Notes: a model not told the origin generated them from the letters alone. 52,266 nt of DNA from Bacteriovorax sp. (GCA_028710485.1 JAQTTZ010000017.1:1-52266); one strand, 5' to 3'; counted from the first letter of the stretch, positions 26,140 through 35,939 are shown. Made by a program: numbers and translations.

Positions 26140-27288
26140 TTAACCGACTCTCTTTTTTATTTTCCCAAAGGCCCGCTCTTTTTCCTTATCACTAAATCCT
26201 TCGACTTTAAAACTAGGTTTTGGAATTCTAAATGGAAGAATGTTTTGTGGCTGACAAGGATCAAAATCTTCTGGTAACTCTTTATTAATTTTTCCAGACA
26301 TAACTAATTGCTTCACACTCTTTGTGAATATTTCGAATAATTCAGGATCAAGTTTTTTACCAACAGATTTTGCCATGACGGCAATGGCATCTTCTGTCGG
26401 GAGAACGTCATGATAAGAGCGCTTGGTTGTAATGGCGTCGAAAAAATCAGCGATAGCTGTCACTCGCGCTAGCAAGTGAATATCAACGCCTGCGAGTTTG
26501 CCAGGGTATCCAGTGCCGTTAAAATTCTCATGGTGTTCATGAACAATTCTTTTAATAACTTCGAAATTTACACCTTCACAGCTGCATGAATTTTCCACCA
26601 ATAAATTGAATCCGTAGTCCGGATGCTTTTTGATGACATCAAATTCTTCTTCAGAGAGCTTGTCTGGATTGTTAATGATGTCGGTAGAAATTTTTACCTT
26701 CCCAATATCGTGAAGTAGTCCGCCTAGGCCCGCTAAAACGATTTCTTCTTTAGGAGCATGTGGTCTGGCCGCTGAGTAGAGAGCAATACAATACATGGAA
26801 ACATTGATCGAATGATCGTAAGTATAAAAATCGTGAAAGCTCAAAGTGGCTATCAAACTTTGTAATTTTGAAACATCATAGTCTTTAATGACATCGACCA
26901 TCGATTCGACAGTTGCCTTACAACCTTGAATCGTTTCCGAGAGCATCTCTGTGGTAAATTCTTTATCTTTATCAAATAATTTATCGAGGTAGTGAATAGC
27001 TGAGTCTTTAATAATTTCTGATTTTTGTGAATCTGGAATTTTCGAGCAATGAATGAGACTTTTTAAATACTCCTCTCTTTGAGACTCATGAACGTAAAGT
27101 TGGAAATATTTTTTCTTAAAAACCTTTAACTCTTCTACGCTGACGGAATCGTTCTTTGGATAAATGCGAACATATTTTTCTTTGTTTTCATTGGTCGAAG
27201 AATTTACATACAGATCATATGGAATCGCAGAATCAATTGCGATCAAATCAAAAGAGATTGAAAAAAAATTATTACCCATTTTAGCCAT
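26140..27288 (-). CDS. HD-GYP domain protein, probable cyclic-di-GMP phosphodiesterase
   Basis: A 382-residue protein. The N-terminal 140 residues are an unrecognised domain. The HD-GYP domain (about 145-335) shows YDHSINVSMY (His159), LLHDIGKVKI (His193, Asp194), KHPDYGF, HEHHENFNGTGYPG (the GYP motif at 260-262) and ADFFDAITTKRSY, all needed for catalysis. It would degrade cyclic-di-GMP in the cytoplasm. No signal peptide or membrane segment is evident. It lies six bases after the convergent aminotransferase gene. No Shine-Dalgarno is visible at this start. Confidence 0.9.
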   Translation of the reverse strand: MAKMGNNFFSISFDLIAIDSAIPYDLYVNSSTNENKEKYVRIYPKNDSVSVEELKVFKKKYFQLYVHESQREEYLKSLIHCSKIPDSQKSEIIKDSAIHYLDKLFDKDKEFTTEMLSETIQGCKATVESMVDVIKDYDVSKLQSLIATLSFHDFYTYDHSINVSMYCIALYSAARPHAPKEEIVLAGLGGLLHDIGKVKISTDIINNPDKLSEEEFDVIKKHPDYGFNLLVENSCSCEGVNFEVIKRIVHEHHENFNGTGYPGKLAGVDIHLLARVTAIADFFDAITTKRSYHDVLPTEDAIAVMAKSVGKKLDPELFEIFTKSVKQLVMSGKINKELPEDFDPCQPQNILPFRIPKPSFKVEGFSDKEKERAFGKIKKRVG

Positions 27289-27364
27289 AATTATCTATCG
27301 GTAACATTTGCTTGGTAGTTAAAAGCTTTTATCAATTGTATTTTACCATATTTCAGTGCCTTTA

Positions 27365-27393
27365 TGGTCAAATACACCTAAGTCCTCTACAAT
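27365..27393 (+). promoter_or_regulatory. Promoter of the MFS gene, leaderless arrangement
   Basis: TGGTCA (27365-27370), 17-base spacer, TACAAT (27388-27393), then six bases to the ATG. Transcription should begin at or next to the start codon. Confidence 0.5.
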
Positions 27394-27399
27394 ACAGGG

Positions 27400-28653
27400 A
27401 TGAAAAATAATAATTTCCCTAAATTAGACCCTTATATAGCTCTAAAGTTTCCCGATTTTCGCTTCTTCGTGACGGCTAAAATCCTAATGACGATGGCGTT
27501 GCAGTTTCAAGCGGTTATCGTTGGATGGCATGTCTATTCTATTACTCACGATCCACTTTCTCTAGGGTTGATTGGTCTAGTGGAAATTATTCCCAATTTT
27601 TCAGTCACATTATTCGCCGGCCATTTTGCCGATCTCTACGATAGAAAAAAAATTGTTTATAGCTGTCTAGCGGTGCTTCTCTTTTGCAGTCTCGGGCTTT
27701 ATTACACGTCTTATCACATCGAGGTGGCCCACCAGCTTTATCTACTCTACGGAATTATTGCCGTCAGTGGATTTGCACGTGGAATTATTGCACCCTCATT
27801 ATTTTCTATTCTCACCGAGTGCGTGCCTAAAGCGCATTTTGTAAATTCGACATCATGGCATTCAACTCTCTGGCAAATTGCATTTATGTTGGGAGCTGGT
27901 ACAAGTGGATTTCTTTTTTCTGCCATTTCCTATAATGCCTATCTGGTGATTACCCTCTTTGTCCTATTGGCAATGATGGTTTTTCATTTCATTTCACCGA
28001 AACCTCACCTTACTAAAAATGATCCGAAAGCTCCGATGTTTGATTCAATTAAATCAGGAATAAAATTTGTATTTAGTAGCCAAATTTTTTTAGGCGCTAT
28101 TTCTCTTGATCTCTTTGCTGTTTTATTTGGTGGAGCGGTGGCACTTCTTCCCATTTACGCTAACGATATTTTGAAGGTTGGGCCGCAAGGATTAGGATTT
28201 TTAAAAGCAGCTCCAAGCCTTGGTTCTTTTCTAATGGCAGCAATTGTTGTTTACTGGCCACCGGTAAGAGATACGGGAAAAAAATTATTGCTGGCGGTGT
28301 TTGGTTTCGGAATTTGCATGATCGTTTTTGGAATATCTAAAAATTTTTATCTTTCAATCTTCGTACTCGCGCTGAGTGGTGCCTTTGATAATATTTCAGT
28401 AGTCGTCCGTGGGACGATTATGCAATCACTTATCCCCGCCGAGATGAAGGGAAAGGTTTACGCTGTTAATTCTATCTTTATAGGCTCATCCAACGAGATA
28501 GGGGCTTTTGAGTCGGGACTAGCTGCCAAGCTCATGGGGGTGGTCCCTTCAGTCGTTTTTGGTGGCACAATGACACTTCTCGTGGTCATTTTTACATCAT
28601 TTAGGGCCCCAAAACTTAAAAATTTAAACTTTGTAGATAATCAGAAGTCTTAG
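27400..28653 (+). CDS. MFS transporter, EntS/MFS_3-like exporter
   Basis: A 417-residue inner-membrane protein with about twelve hydrophobic helices. The loop after helix 2, GHFADLYDRKKIVY, is the MFS signature (G-x-x-x-D-R-x-G-R-K type). FPDFRFFVTAKILMTMALQF at the N-terminus is typical of the MFS_3 branch that includes the enterobactin exporter EntS and macrolide pumps. The substrate is unknown. It lacks a usable Shine-Dalgarno, and its -10 box ends six bases before the ATG. The next gene, a secreted protease, has its own promoter. Confidence 0.88.
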   Translation: MKNNNFPKLDPYIALKFPDFRFFVTAKILMTMALQFQAVIVGWHVYSITHDPLSLGLIGLVEIIPNFSVTLFAGHFADLYDRKKIVYSCLAVLLFCSLGLYYTSYHIEVAHQLYLLYGIIAVSGFARGIIAPSLFSILTECVPKAHFVNSTSWHSTLWQIAFMLGAGTSGFLFSAISYNAYLVITLFVLLAMMVFHFISPKPHLTKNDPKAPMFDSIKSGIKFVFSSQIFLGAISLDLFAVLFGGAVALLPIYANDILKVGPQGLGFLKAAPSLGSFLMAAIVVYWPPVRDTGKKLLLAVFGFGICMIVFGISKNFYLSIFVLALSGAFDNISVVVRGTIMQSLIPAEMKGKVYAVNSIFIGSSNEIGAFESGLAAKLMGVVPSVVFGGTMTLLVVIFTSFRAPKLKNLNFVDNQKS

Positions 28654-28655
28654 AT

Positions 28656-28683
28656 TTGACTAATATTTTTGTTGAGTTATAGT
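28656..28683 (+). promoter_or_regulatory. Sigma-70-type promoter of the S8 protease gene
   Basis: TTGACT (28656-28661), 16-base spacer, TATAGT (28678-28683), 44 bases before the ATG. Both boxes match five of six consensus positions. Confidence 0.7.
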
Positions 28684-28727
28684 CACGCGTCCACAGTCGG
28701 AATATTGCAAAGCGCGGGAGACTCTCA

Positions 28728-31700
28728 ATGAAAAATTTCTCAACATTACTTTTAGTTCTAGCACTGGCTTCTTCATGTGCTCCAAAAAATGCAGGAGATA
28801 AAAATAGCGGATTCAATAATCCTCTTAATAAAATAACTACCATTCTTGGTGAGATGTTCAGCAATCGCCAGCAGTCATCTACAATGTATGTAGGTTTGGT
28901 TCAATTGCAATTGCCGGCCCTTTTAGCTCAGGCCCAAATGGTAGACGGAAAAGCAGTAATAGATGATGCAGCAAAAGCCGCATTATTGGCAGAACAAGAA
29001 GCAGTTATTCAATCCCTGAAAGATCTTTCACCAGAAATTAAAATTATTTCAACTTATAAATTAGTCTTGAACGCAATTGCCTTTGTTGCTCCAAGTAACC
29101 TGGCAGCTGAAATTGCTAAAATCGAAGGTGTTAATAAAGTTATCGAGAATACCAATTTTGACCGTCCAAAAATTTCTTCAACAGAACAAAAATTATCTGA
29201 ACTCTCTACAAGTCTCTCAACTCAAGGTTTAAACGATCACAATACTGTTACTTTTATCGGAGCAGATATTCTTCATAAAGCAGGTATCACAGGGCTTGGT
29301 ATGCGAGTTGGGATTATCGATACAGGTATCGACTACACTCACGCTATGCTTGGTGGTTCTGGTAAAAAAGAAACCTACGATTCAATTGATCCGTCAAAAG
29401 CATCAGAGTTTTTTCCAAACCAAAAAGTTGTTGGTGGAGCTGACTTCGTCGGTACTGAGTACTCTTCAGGAGATCCTGATGTAGAAAAAAATATTCCTAA
29501 ACGCGATGTGAACCCTATTGATGAAGCTGGACACGGAAGTCACGTAAGTGGAACTGTGGCAGGTCTTGGAGATGGAGTAAAAACTTATTCAGGAGTAGCA
29601 CCAGAAGCAAAGCTTTATGCTCTTAAAGTATTTGGTAAAGAGGGAAGTACTTCTGATATCGCAGTTATCGCAGCTCTTGAGTACGCAGCTGATCCAAGTG
29701 AAAAAGCTGATCCAGCAGATCACCTTGATGTCGTTAACCTCTCTTTAGGTGGTGGTTTCGGAAAACCTAAAATTCTTTATACTGAAGCAATTAAAAATTT
29801 AACTAAAGGTGGTACAGTTGTTGTCGCTTCTGCGGGGAACTCTGGAGACAATCCATATATCGTTGGTGCTCCATCAACAGCTGACGAAGCTATTTCCGTT
29901 GCAGCCACTATCGATGATATGCCACAAAATATTTCAATCCCTGCTGTGGGATTAAAAATTGGAGACTCTGAACAACTTCTTGAAGCAACCGAAGGAACAA
30001 TTAGCGTTCCTGCTTCTGAAAGTCATATCTCAGGATCATTCGTTTACATCGGTAACGGTGCTGATCCAATTGCTGAAGATGTTCAAGCGATGGTTAAAGG
30101 TAAAATCGCTCTTATTGATCGTGGAGGAATGTCTTTCGTAGACAAGCTTGCTGTGGCAGTTAAGCTTGGAGCAATTGGTGCTGTTGTTGCTAACAATCAA
30201 GATGGAAATCCTATTCAAATGGGCGGAGAGGGGAAATTTGAAATTCCAGCTATCATGATCACAAAAGCAGTTGGTGTTCAAATTAAAGAGGCACTAAAAA
30301 ATAATTTAGCAGTTGTTTTTAATTTTTCTCCAGGAAAAGTTATTACTCGCGATGATTTAATCGATACGATTACAGACTTCTCTTCTCGTGGTCCTCGTTC
30401 AATCGATTCATTGATTAAACCTGAAATCGCTGGCCCTGGCGCGAATGTTATTTCTGCTAAAATGGGGTCAGGATCTGAAGGTGTTCAGTTTAGCGGAACA
30501 TCAATGTCTGGTCCGCATATCGCAGGAGTTATGACTCTTTTAAAACAAGCTTTTCCAAAATTAACGGTTGCTCAATTAAAAGCAAAAGTTTTAAACAACT
30601 CAAAAATTATGATGAAAGGCCCGGTTCATGTTCCAGTTTCTCTTCAGGGAGCGGGACGCGTTCAAGTGGCCCAAGCATTCAAGTCGCAGGTCATTGCAAT
30701 GCCGGCAACTTTATCTCTTGGTGAAGTTTCTCTTTCTTCGAATAAAACTGTTTCAAAAGTAGTAACTCTTACTAACTTCTCTGATAAAGATATCGTTTTT
30801 AGTTCGAAAGCATTAAACAACAAAAATATTAAAGTTTCATTGCCAGGTTCATTTAAAATAAAGGCCAACAGCTCTCTTAAATTGAATATCAGTTTTAATC
30901 TTCAAAGAGCTAATGCTGACCAAAACAATATTGAAGCTGACGGGTTCGTGGTTCTTCAGTCAGGAGATGGGGCAGAGAAAATCAATCTTCCATTCCTAGC
31001 TGTTCTTAATAAAGTGACCAATATTATTGGTTCTGATTTTTTAACTCTTACTAATTCACAAGATGATAAAGTTGGAGCTGAAGTTCGTTTGGCCTTAACC
31101 AACAAAGGTCAAAACGATGGAGACGCTCTGGTCTTCAACCTTCTTGGAACTGACGATAGAAAAAAAGTACTTCCACCTTTAAACCTTTCTAAGAGCACAG
31201 GTTGTGATCTTGAAGCAGCAGGTATTCGTATCGTTGATAAAGTGGTAGATGGTGCAGATAAAAAAGTATTACAAGTAGGAGTGAAGTTATACGACGCTCT
31301 AACTTTTTGGCAGCCATGTGATATCTCCCTTCAGATTGACTCTGATGGTGATGGTATTGCAGATCTTGAATTAGTGGGGACGAAGGCCAATTATTTGGCA
31401 GGTGTAACTTCTGATACTATAGCTTCACTTTTATTAGATGCAAAAGCTGTTCGCGAACTTCGTAGCACTTATGAAGCTTCTCCGAAAACTGTTAAAGAAA
31501 ATTATATCTCAGCTATTCTCGATGCTGGAGAAATGAAATTCTATGATCATTCAGACGTTGCTGTGATTGAAGCGGATGTCACAAAAATAGCGACTTCAAA
31601 AAATGGGAATATCGGTATTAAATTAGCGGTATCAAACCTTGAATCTGATGAAAATTCAGATGACTTCCTTGCTGATCATGAAACGAAATGGCAAAAAATC

Positions 31701-31901
31701 AATATTAGTGAGAATGCTTTTGCATTCTACAATATGCCTGAAGCTGTTACAGTGAAAGCTAATGATCTTGAAGTGCTTTCTATGAAGCGCGGAGCGGGAA
31801 GTGCAAGGTTACTTGTTCTTTATCCAAATAATGCTCCAGCGTTTAACGAAGTTTTAAAGGATCATCAGTCTCAAATCCTGATCGAAAAGTTTCAAAAATA
31901 G
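28728..31901 (+). CDS. Large S8 (subtilisin/Vpr-like) serine protease lipoprotein
   Basis: A 1057-residue exported protease. The N-terminus has a lipobox (LALASSC, lipidated Cys17). Residues about 55-145 resemble an I9-type inhibitory propeptide. The S8 domain has all three catalytic residues: Asp198 in IIDTGIDYTH, His269 in GHGSHVSGTVAG and Ser592 in GTSMSGPHIAG. A protease-associated (PA) domain lies between His and Ser at about 395-530 (GKIALIDRGGMSF), as in Vpr/C5a-peptidase-type enzymes. The remaining 400 residues look like beta-rich repeat domains. A good promoter and a strong terminator make it a single-gene transcript. In a predator it could attack prey or matrix proteins, but that is inference. 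Confidence 0.93.
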   Translation: MKNFSTLLLVLALASSCAPKNAGDKNSGFNNPLNKITTILGEMFSNRQQSSTMYVGLVQLQLPALLAQAQMVDGKAVIDDAAKAALLAEQEAVIQSLKDLSPEIKIISTYKLVLNAIAFVAPSNLAAEIAKIEGVNKVIENTNFDRPKISSTEQKLSELSTSLSTQGLNDHNTVTFIGADILHKAGITGLGMRVGIIDTGIDYTHAMLGGSGKKETYDSIDPSKASEFFPNQKVVGGADFVGTEYSSGDPDVEKNIPKRDVNPIDEAGHGSHVSGTVAGLGDGVKTYSGVAPEAKLYALKVFGKEGSTSDIAVIAALEYAADPSEKADPADHLDVVNLSLGGGFGKPKILYTEAIKNLTKGGTVVVASAGNSGDNPYIVGAPSTADEAISVAATIDDMPQNISIPAVGLKIGDSEQLLEATEGTISVPASESHISGSFVYIGNGADPIAEDVQAMVKGKIALIDRGGMSFVDKLAVAVKLGAIGAVVANNQDGNPIQMGGEGKFEIPAIMITKAVGVQIKEALKNNLAVVFNFSPGKVITRDDLIDTITDFSSRGPRSIDSLIKPEIAGPGANVISAKMGSGSEGVQFSGTSMSGPHIAGVMTLLKQAFPKLTVAQLKAKVLNNSKIMMKGPVHVPVSLQGAGRVQVAQAFKSQVIAMPATLSLGEVSLSSNKTVSKVVTLTNFSDKDIVFSSKALNNKNIKVSLPGSFKIKANSSLKLNISFNLQRANADQNNIEADGFVVLQSGDGAEKINLPFLAVLNKVTNIIGSDFLTLTNSQDDKVGAEVRLALTNKGQNDGDALVFNLLGTDDRKKVLPPLNLSKSTGCDLEAAGIRIVDKVVDGADKKVLQVGVKLYDALTFWQPCDISLQIDSDGDGIADLELVGTKANYLAGVTSDTIASLLLDAKAVRELRSTYEASPKTVKENYISAILDAGEMKFYDHSDVAVIEADVTKIATSKNGNIGIKLAVSNLESDENSDDFLADHETKWQKINISENAFAFYNMPEAVTVKANDLEVLSMKRGAGSARLLVLYPNNAPAFNEVLKDHQSQILIEKFQK

Positions 31902-31922
31902 AAAATATAAATATTAAGAAAT

Positions 31923-31951
31923 AAAAAAGCCCTCTGAAAGAGGGCTTTTTT
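31923..31951. terminator. Bidirectional rho-independent terminator
   Basis: A6 GCCCTCT / AGAGGGC T6 with a GAA loop, lying between the convergent S8 protease and pyrophosphatase genes and usable by both. Confidence 0.93.
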
Positions 31952-31972
31952 ATGTCTTATATATAAAAAAAA

Positions 31973-32581
31973 TTATTTTCCAAAGTGAGTTTTGTAGTCT
32001 GCCATGCCAGCTTCAACTACCTTATAAGCTTCTTCCGCTCCGTAAACCGATTCAATTTGCATTTTAACAGGTTCGCCAGGAATAGTTTTATAGCTTAAGA
32101 AATAATGTCTGATCCGGTCAATGATCACTGGGTTGATTTGAGAAATATCATTCACGCCTTTGTAAAATGGATCGCCATTTAAAACAGAAATAATTTTATC
32201 ATCAACTTCACCTGAATCGATCAAGCGAATTCCACCAATAACTCTAACATCCATGATGATGTCAGCTCTTTGTATTGGAAGCTCTGAAAGAACACATAGA
32301 TCATGTGGATCGCTATCGCCTACTGGTGCCATCTTTGAGAAAGCTGCTGTTTTTTCTGCAGAGTATGTTTGAGGAATAAACCCGTATAAAACTGGAGGAA
32401 GAGAAGAAAATTTTTGGGGACGATCAACCATGATGAAACCAGTTTCTTTACAGATTTCATATTTGATCACATCATTAGGAATGATTTCAATATAGGCCTT
32501 AACGATCTTTGGGGCTTCAGCGCCAATATTGATTCCGTGCCAAGGGTGAGGACGACTAGCTAGATAGTTTTTTTTGCTCAT
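31973..32581 (-). CDS. ppa: Inorganic pyrophosphatase, type I
   Basis: Hydrolyses pyrophosphate, pulling biosynthetic reactions forward. The 202 residues hold KYEICKETGFIMVDR, LYGFIPQTY, the metal-binding GDSDPHDLCVLSE (DxDPxD) and the substrate-contacting region around HYFLSYKTIPGE, as in soluble family I enzymes. The ATG at 32581 is chosen for GAGG eight bases upstream; the longer frame to 32650 has no support. The convergent terminator at 31923 ends its transcript. Confidence 0.93.
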   Translation of the reverse strand: MSKKNYLASRPHPWHGINIGAEAPKIVKAYIEIIPNDVIKYEICKETGFIMVDRPQKFSSLPPVLYGFIPQTYSAEKTAAFSKMAPVGDSDPHDLCVLSELPIQRADIIMDVRVIGGIRLIDSGEVDDKIISVLNGDPFYKGVNDISQINPVIIDRIRHYFLSYKTIPGEPVKMQIESVYGAEEAYKVVEAGMADYKTHFGK

Positions 32582-32770
32582 AAAGATTACCTCGTTAAAG
32601 TATTGAATTTGGTGAGATTCTAGCACTATAAGAAGGGAAAATCGACCCAAAAGTTTTTACCACTAATCTTTGGGCACATAAGATTTAAGCCTAGAATAAT
32701 TACACACTCTCAATTGTGTCCACTAGTTACCTATATACTTCAAATAACAATTCAATTCGGGATAAATCAA

Positions 32771-33925
32771 ATGATGAGTTCAAAGACTAGTTCGCTGGCG
32801 TTTTTATGTATGGCACTAATGATCACAGGCTGTGGGAAAACAACACATACTCGGGTCGTTCAACAAAGCAGCGCTCTAAAAACTATTTTTGTTAAAGGGG
32901 ATCCGCTGAACTTGTTAGAGGGAAGTACTTCAAACAGTACGTCTTTTATAACTCCCACCAAGCTTGAAGATTTTAAAAATTATTCTTTAGCAGGTATTTC
33001 ACAATTTACAGAAAAAGAAGAAGTCGTTGAACAAGAAGATGTTGGTAATATTGAATCAGGCAATGAAGCGACTGAAGAAGATGCGACTAAGAAAGCTGGA
33101 AAAATAGTTTTTGGTTTTGTCCAAAATGGAAATGATTATATTTATACCAGTCCAGCAGGAAGTTTAGAATTAGCCTTTGAGTTAAAGAATGGGAAATTAG
33201 ATTTAACTAGCTTACAAACCAATAGTGGTGGAATTTACGATTTAAAATCGATTCATTATAGCGTGAAAAAGACTGGGAATGCCTTTTCAATCTTGGCGAG
33301 ATTAAATGATGTAGACGAAGGCAAAATTTTACTAGCTTTCTCTTTTGTAAAGCAAACACAACAGAAAGAAATTCCTCAAACGGCATCCACTTATAAGTAT
33401 ATTTATGGTCCAGGAGTTATCGTTCCTTGGAATCAAAAAGAAGTTTTAGAAGTTGATATTTGTGGGGCCCCATCAGCTAAAATCGAAAATACGTATAGAA
33501 ATGGAATCAGCTTGTGGAATGAAGCACTGGCCCGTCGCTTGAAAATTGTGACCAAAAGTCTATATGTATATCCACCATTTAGTGACTTGAATACACACTG
33601 TATTTATACAGTTAATAATTATCAAACTCTTCCTGGAGATAATGTAATGAACCCAGGAACAACTTATACTATCGGGGATACTTTTCAAGGAAAACTCGTC
33701 GATTCCGATATTATAATCTGGGTTAAAGAAAATGAAAAAACAGGTCAAACTCTTGAAGAGCGATCATCTCTTCAGAAAACTATCGCTCACGAGTTTGGAC
33801 ATGTCTTGGGACTGGATCATCAGTTTAGTGACGGCTTGGCCAGTATCATGTCTTACGATGGAATTAGTTGGGTGACCAGTTATGACCAAGACGCTGTTGG
33901 TCAGTTATATCCTTTAATGAAATAA
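32771..33925 (+). CDS. Matrixin-like zinc metalloprotease lipoprotein
   Basis: A 384-residue exported protein. The N-terminus is a lipoprotein signal (MALMITGC, Cys21). The middle has an acidic stretch (EEVVEQEDVGNIESGNEATE) of a propeptide or linker type. The C-terminal domain carries the metzincin motif HEFGHVLGLDH (zinc His340, His344, His350; catalytic Glu341) and the Met-turn SIMSYDG. This places it with the M10A/matrixin-like proteases. GGGA at about nine bases precedes the ATG; a second ATG follows directly. It is the second lipoprotein protease within 5 kb. Confidence 0.88.
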   Translation: MMSSKTSSLAFLCMALMITGCGKTTHTRVVQQSSALKTIFVKGDPLNLLEGSTSNSTSFITPTKLEDFKNYSLAGISQFTEKEEVVEQEDVGNIESGNEATEEDATKKAGKIVFGFVQNGNDYIYTSPAGSLELAFELKNGKLDLTSLQTNSGGIYDLKSIHYSVKKTGNAFSILARLNDVDEGKILLAFSFVKQTQQKEIPQTASTYKYIYGPGVIVPWNQKEVLEVDICGAPSAKIENTYRNGISLWNEALARRLKIVTKSLYVYPPFSDLNTHCIYTVNNYQTLPGDNVMNPGTTYTIGDTFQGKLVDSDIIIWVKENEKTGQTLEERSSLQKTIAHEFGHVLGLDHQFSDGLASIMSYDGISWVTSYDQDAVGQLYPLMK

Positions 33926-34741
33926 TTATAAATTGAACAACTCGATACTATTTTTGTAACAAATTTTTAAAATAGTATCGAGATTTACTCCTTTTATTTC
34001 AGCAATTTTTTCAGCAATAAAAGGTAAATAGTATGGAGCATTCTCAAATCCACGATAAGGATCTGGAGTAAGGAAAGGAGAATCAGTTTCAAGGAGAATT
34101 TTTTCAAGTGGAGTAATTCTAAGAGCGTCTCGAACATTCTCCGCATTTTTAAAAGTAATAATTCCGTTATAGCCCAAACAAAAATTTTCATTCAAGGCAA
34201 AGCGAGCAAGTTCAAGGCCTGAGGTAAAACTGTGAATCACCCCTTTTCTTTTTAGTGTAGTACTAAAGTTTTTAAGGACAGCAATAGTATCAACGTCTGC
34301 ATCACGGGAATGAATAACAACAGGAAGATTATGATCGACGGCGATCTGAAGTTGTTCTTCAAAAGCTTTCAATTGTTCATCTCGAGGAGATTTTGAATAA
34401 TAAAAATCCAAACCGATTTCACCGACAGCGACAATTTTTTTATTTTTTTTAGGATCAGCTAGGTTTCTTAGCACATGAGCTTTCACATCATCATTCCATT
34501 CAGATCCTTCATGGGGGTGAAGACCTTGAGTGCAGTAAATTTCTGGAAATGTTTCACTGATTGATATCACCTCATCCAGATTGTCAGAAGATGTTGAAAT
34601 GGTGATCATTTTTTCGATATTGTGAAGACGAGTTTTTGCTACCACTTCCGCGCGCGACATGGATTTCAACATATCGAGATGAAAATGGGTCTCTATTATT
34701 GGTAGTTCCAGGATAGGGATCTCGCGTTTTTTCTTGCTCAT
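33926..34741 (-). CDS. tatD: TatD-family metal-dependent hydrolase/DNase
   Basis: A 271-residue TIM-barrel hydrolase. The metal site is shown by ETHFHLD (His19, His21), GEIGLDFYY (Glu), VIHSRDAD (His), GVIHSFTSG (His) and LLETDSPFLTPDPYRG (Asp). The family removes nucleotides from 3' DNA ends in repair. It is the last gene of the minus-strand block that starts with the MinD-like ATPase. Its stop codon is directly adjacent to the end of the convergent matrixin gene, with no space for a separate terminator. Confidence 0.93.
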   Translation of the reverse strand: MSKKKREIPILELPIIETHFHLDMLKSMSRAEVVAKTRLHNIEKMITISTSSDNLDEVISISETFPEIYCTQGLHPHEGSEWNDDVKAHVLRNLADPKKNKKIVAVGEIGLDFYYSKSPRDEQLKAFEEQLQIAVDHNLPVVIHSRDADVDTIAVLKNFSTTLKRKGVIHSFTSGLELARFALNENFCLGYNGIITFKNAENVRDALRITPLEKILLETDSPFLTPDPYRGFENAPYYLPFIAEKIAEIKGVNLDTILKICYKNSIELFNL

Positions 34742-34787
34742 AGGCGTATTTTACTCCTGTCTTACTTTGTATGGAGAGGGTTAGCTC

Positions 34788-35924
34788 TTACTTACCAGCT
34801 CGTCTAAGGATTTCATCCATAATGGCATACATTTGGTCTGCTGGAAGTCCTCCTTCAATTTTAACTCCGTTGATCAGATAGCTTGGAGTTGAGCGAATAT
34901 TGAACGGATCTGCAGCTGTGATCAAAGAAACAACTTTTTCTTTTGTCTTAGGATCAGCTACGCAAGTCTCTAGTTTATTGGTCTTAATATATTGATCCAG
35001 AAAACCAGCTTCAAATTTATCCTGATTCTGGAAAATTTCATCATGAACTTTTGCAAAGTCTTGTTTTGGCATACAGCTAGCGACGTAAGATGCTTTACAT
35101 GCATACTGGTGCAACGGTCTTTGCATTGAAGGATTACAACTATTATCAAGAGGGTAAAAGAAATACTGAATATCAATTTTACCATTATAACGGGATGCAA
35201 TTAGTGGCATTAATTCTGAAAGGCCCTTACAAGCAGGACATTCAAAATCTGAAAAGATCACCATTCTTATAGGAGCATTTTCCGCTGTTGCAATTTTAAA
35301 TTCAGAAATAACTTTTGGATTCCCTAAGTTTGGAAGAGAATAATATTGTTTAATCAAATCACCCGCTACATCACTTTGGGCTTTTGCTTTTGAATCAATA
35401 TCCATTTTAGTGAAACCGCTGATAACAATAACAATCACGGCGAATAGAGCAAGGTATCCTGGAGCAGGTATTATCGTTCTACTTTTTCTAATAAAAAAAA
35501 GATAAATAATTCCAGAGACGATATAATAGAGCGTACAAAATGGACAAAGTCCCTTTAGCACAAATAGTGAATAAGAAAAAAGCACTATGCAACCGATAAA
35601 ATTTACAGCGAGAGTAAAGTATATCGTGCGTTCGTAATTTTCATTTTTAACGATCAAGCCAACCATTACAAGCAGACCAATCATGACGCCAAAAAGAGCA
35701 AGTGGCACACCCAGGATATTTCCAAATAATGAAAGAGTAGTCTTATCACAATTAAAAAACTGGTTGACGTTACAAAGTGATTTACTTTCCAGGCCCGTTG
35801 GAAATTTAAGATCAAAATAATGTTGAGTTAAATAAACTGAAAATCCAATCATCAACGCACTTAAAATAAAAAGGATGATGCTGGTTTTGAGTTTTTTGTC
35901 CTGATAAATTGTGGTCTTAAGCAT
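34788..35924 (-). CDS. VKOR-DsbA fusion, disulfide-forming enzyme
   Basis: A 378-residue two-part oxidoreductase. Residues about 15-170 are a VKOR membrane domain with CNVNQFFNC (Cys51, Cys59), the following SLFG and the active site CPFC (Cys127, Cys130). Residues about 200-378 form a DsbA/thioredoxin domain facing the periplasm with CPAC (Cys229, Cys232) and the cis-proline RSTPSYLING. VKOR re-oxidises the DsbA part with quinone, replacing separate DsbA and DsbB. The ATG at 35924 has GGAG nine bases upstream; an in-frame ATG at 35939 directly after the pgeF stop is the alternative. It would oxidise the Cys-rich secreted proteins encoded in this window. Confidence 0.92.
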   Translation of the reverse strand: MLKTTIYQDKKLKTSIILFILSALMIGFSVYLTQHYFDLKFPTGLESKSLCNVNQFFNCDKTTLSLFGNILGVPLALFGVMIGLLVMVGLIVKNENYERTIYFTLAVNFIGCIVLFSYSLFVLKGLCPFCTLYYIVSGIIYLFFIRKSRTIIPAPGYLALFAVIVIVISGFTKMDIDSKAKAQSDVAGDLIKQYYSLPNLGNPKVISEFKIATAENAPIRMVIFSDFECPACKGLSELMPLIASRYNGKIDIQYFFYPLDNSCNPSMQRPLHQYACKASYVASCMPKQDFAKVHDEIFQNQDKFEAGFLDQYIKTNKLETCVADPKTKEKVVSLITAADPFNIRSTPSYLINGVKIEGGLPADQMYAIMDEILRRAGK

Positions 35925-35939
35925 ATTTTCTAACTCCAT

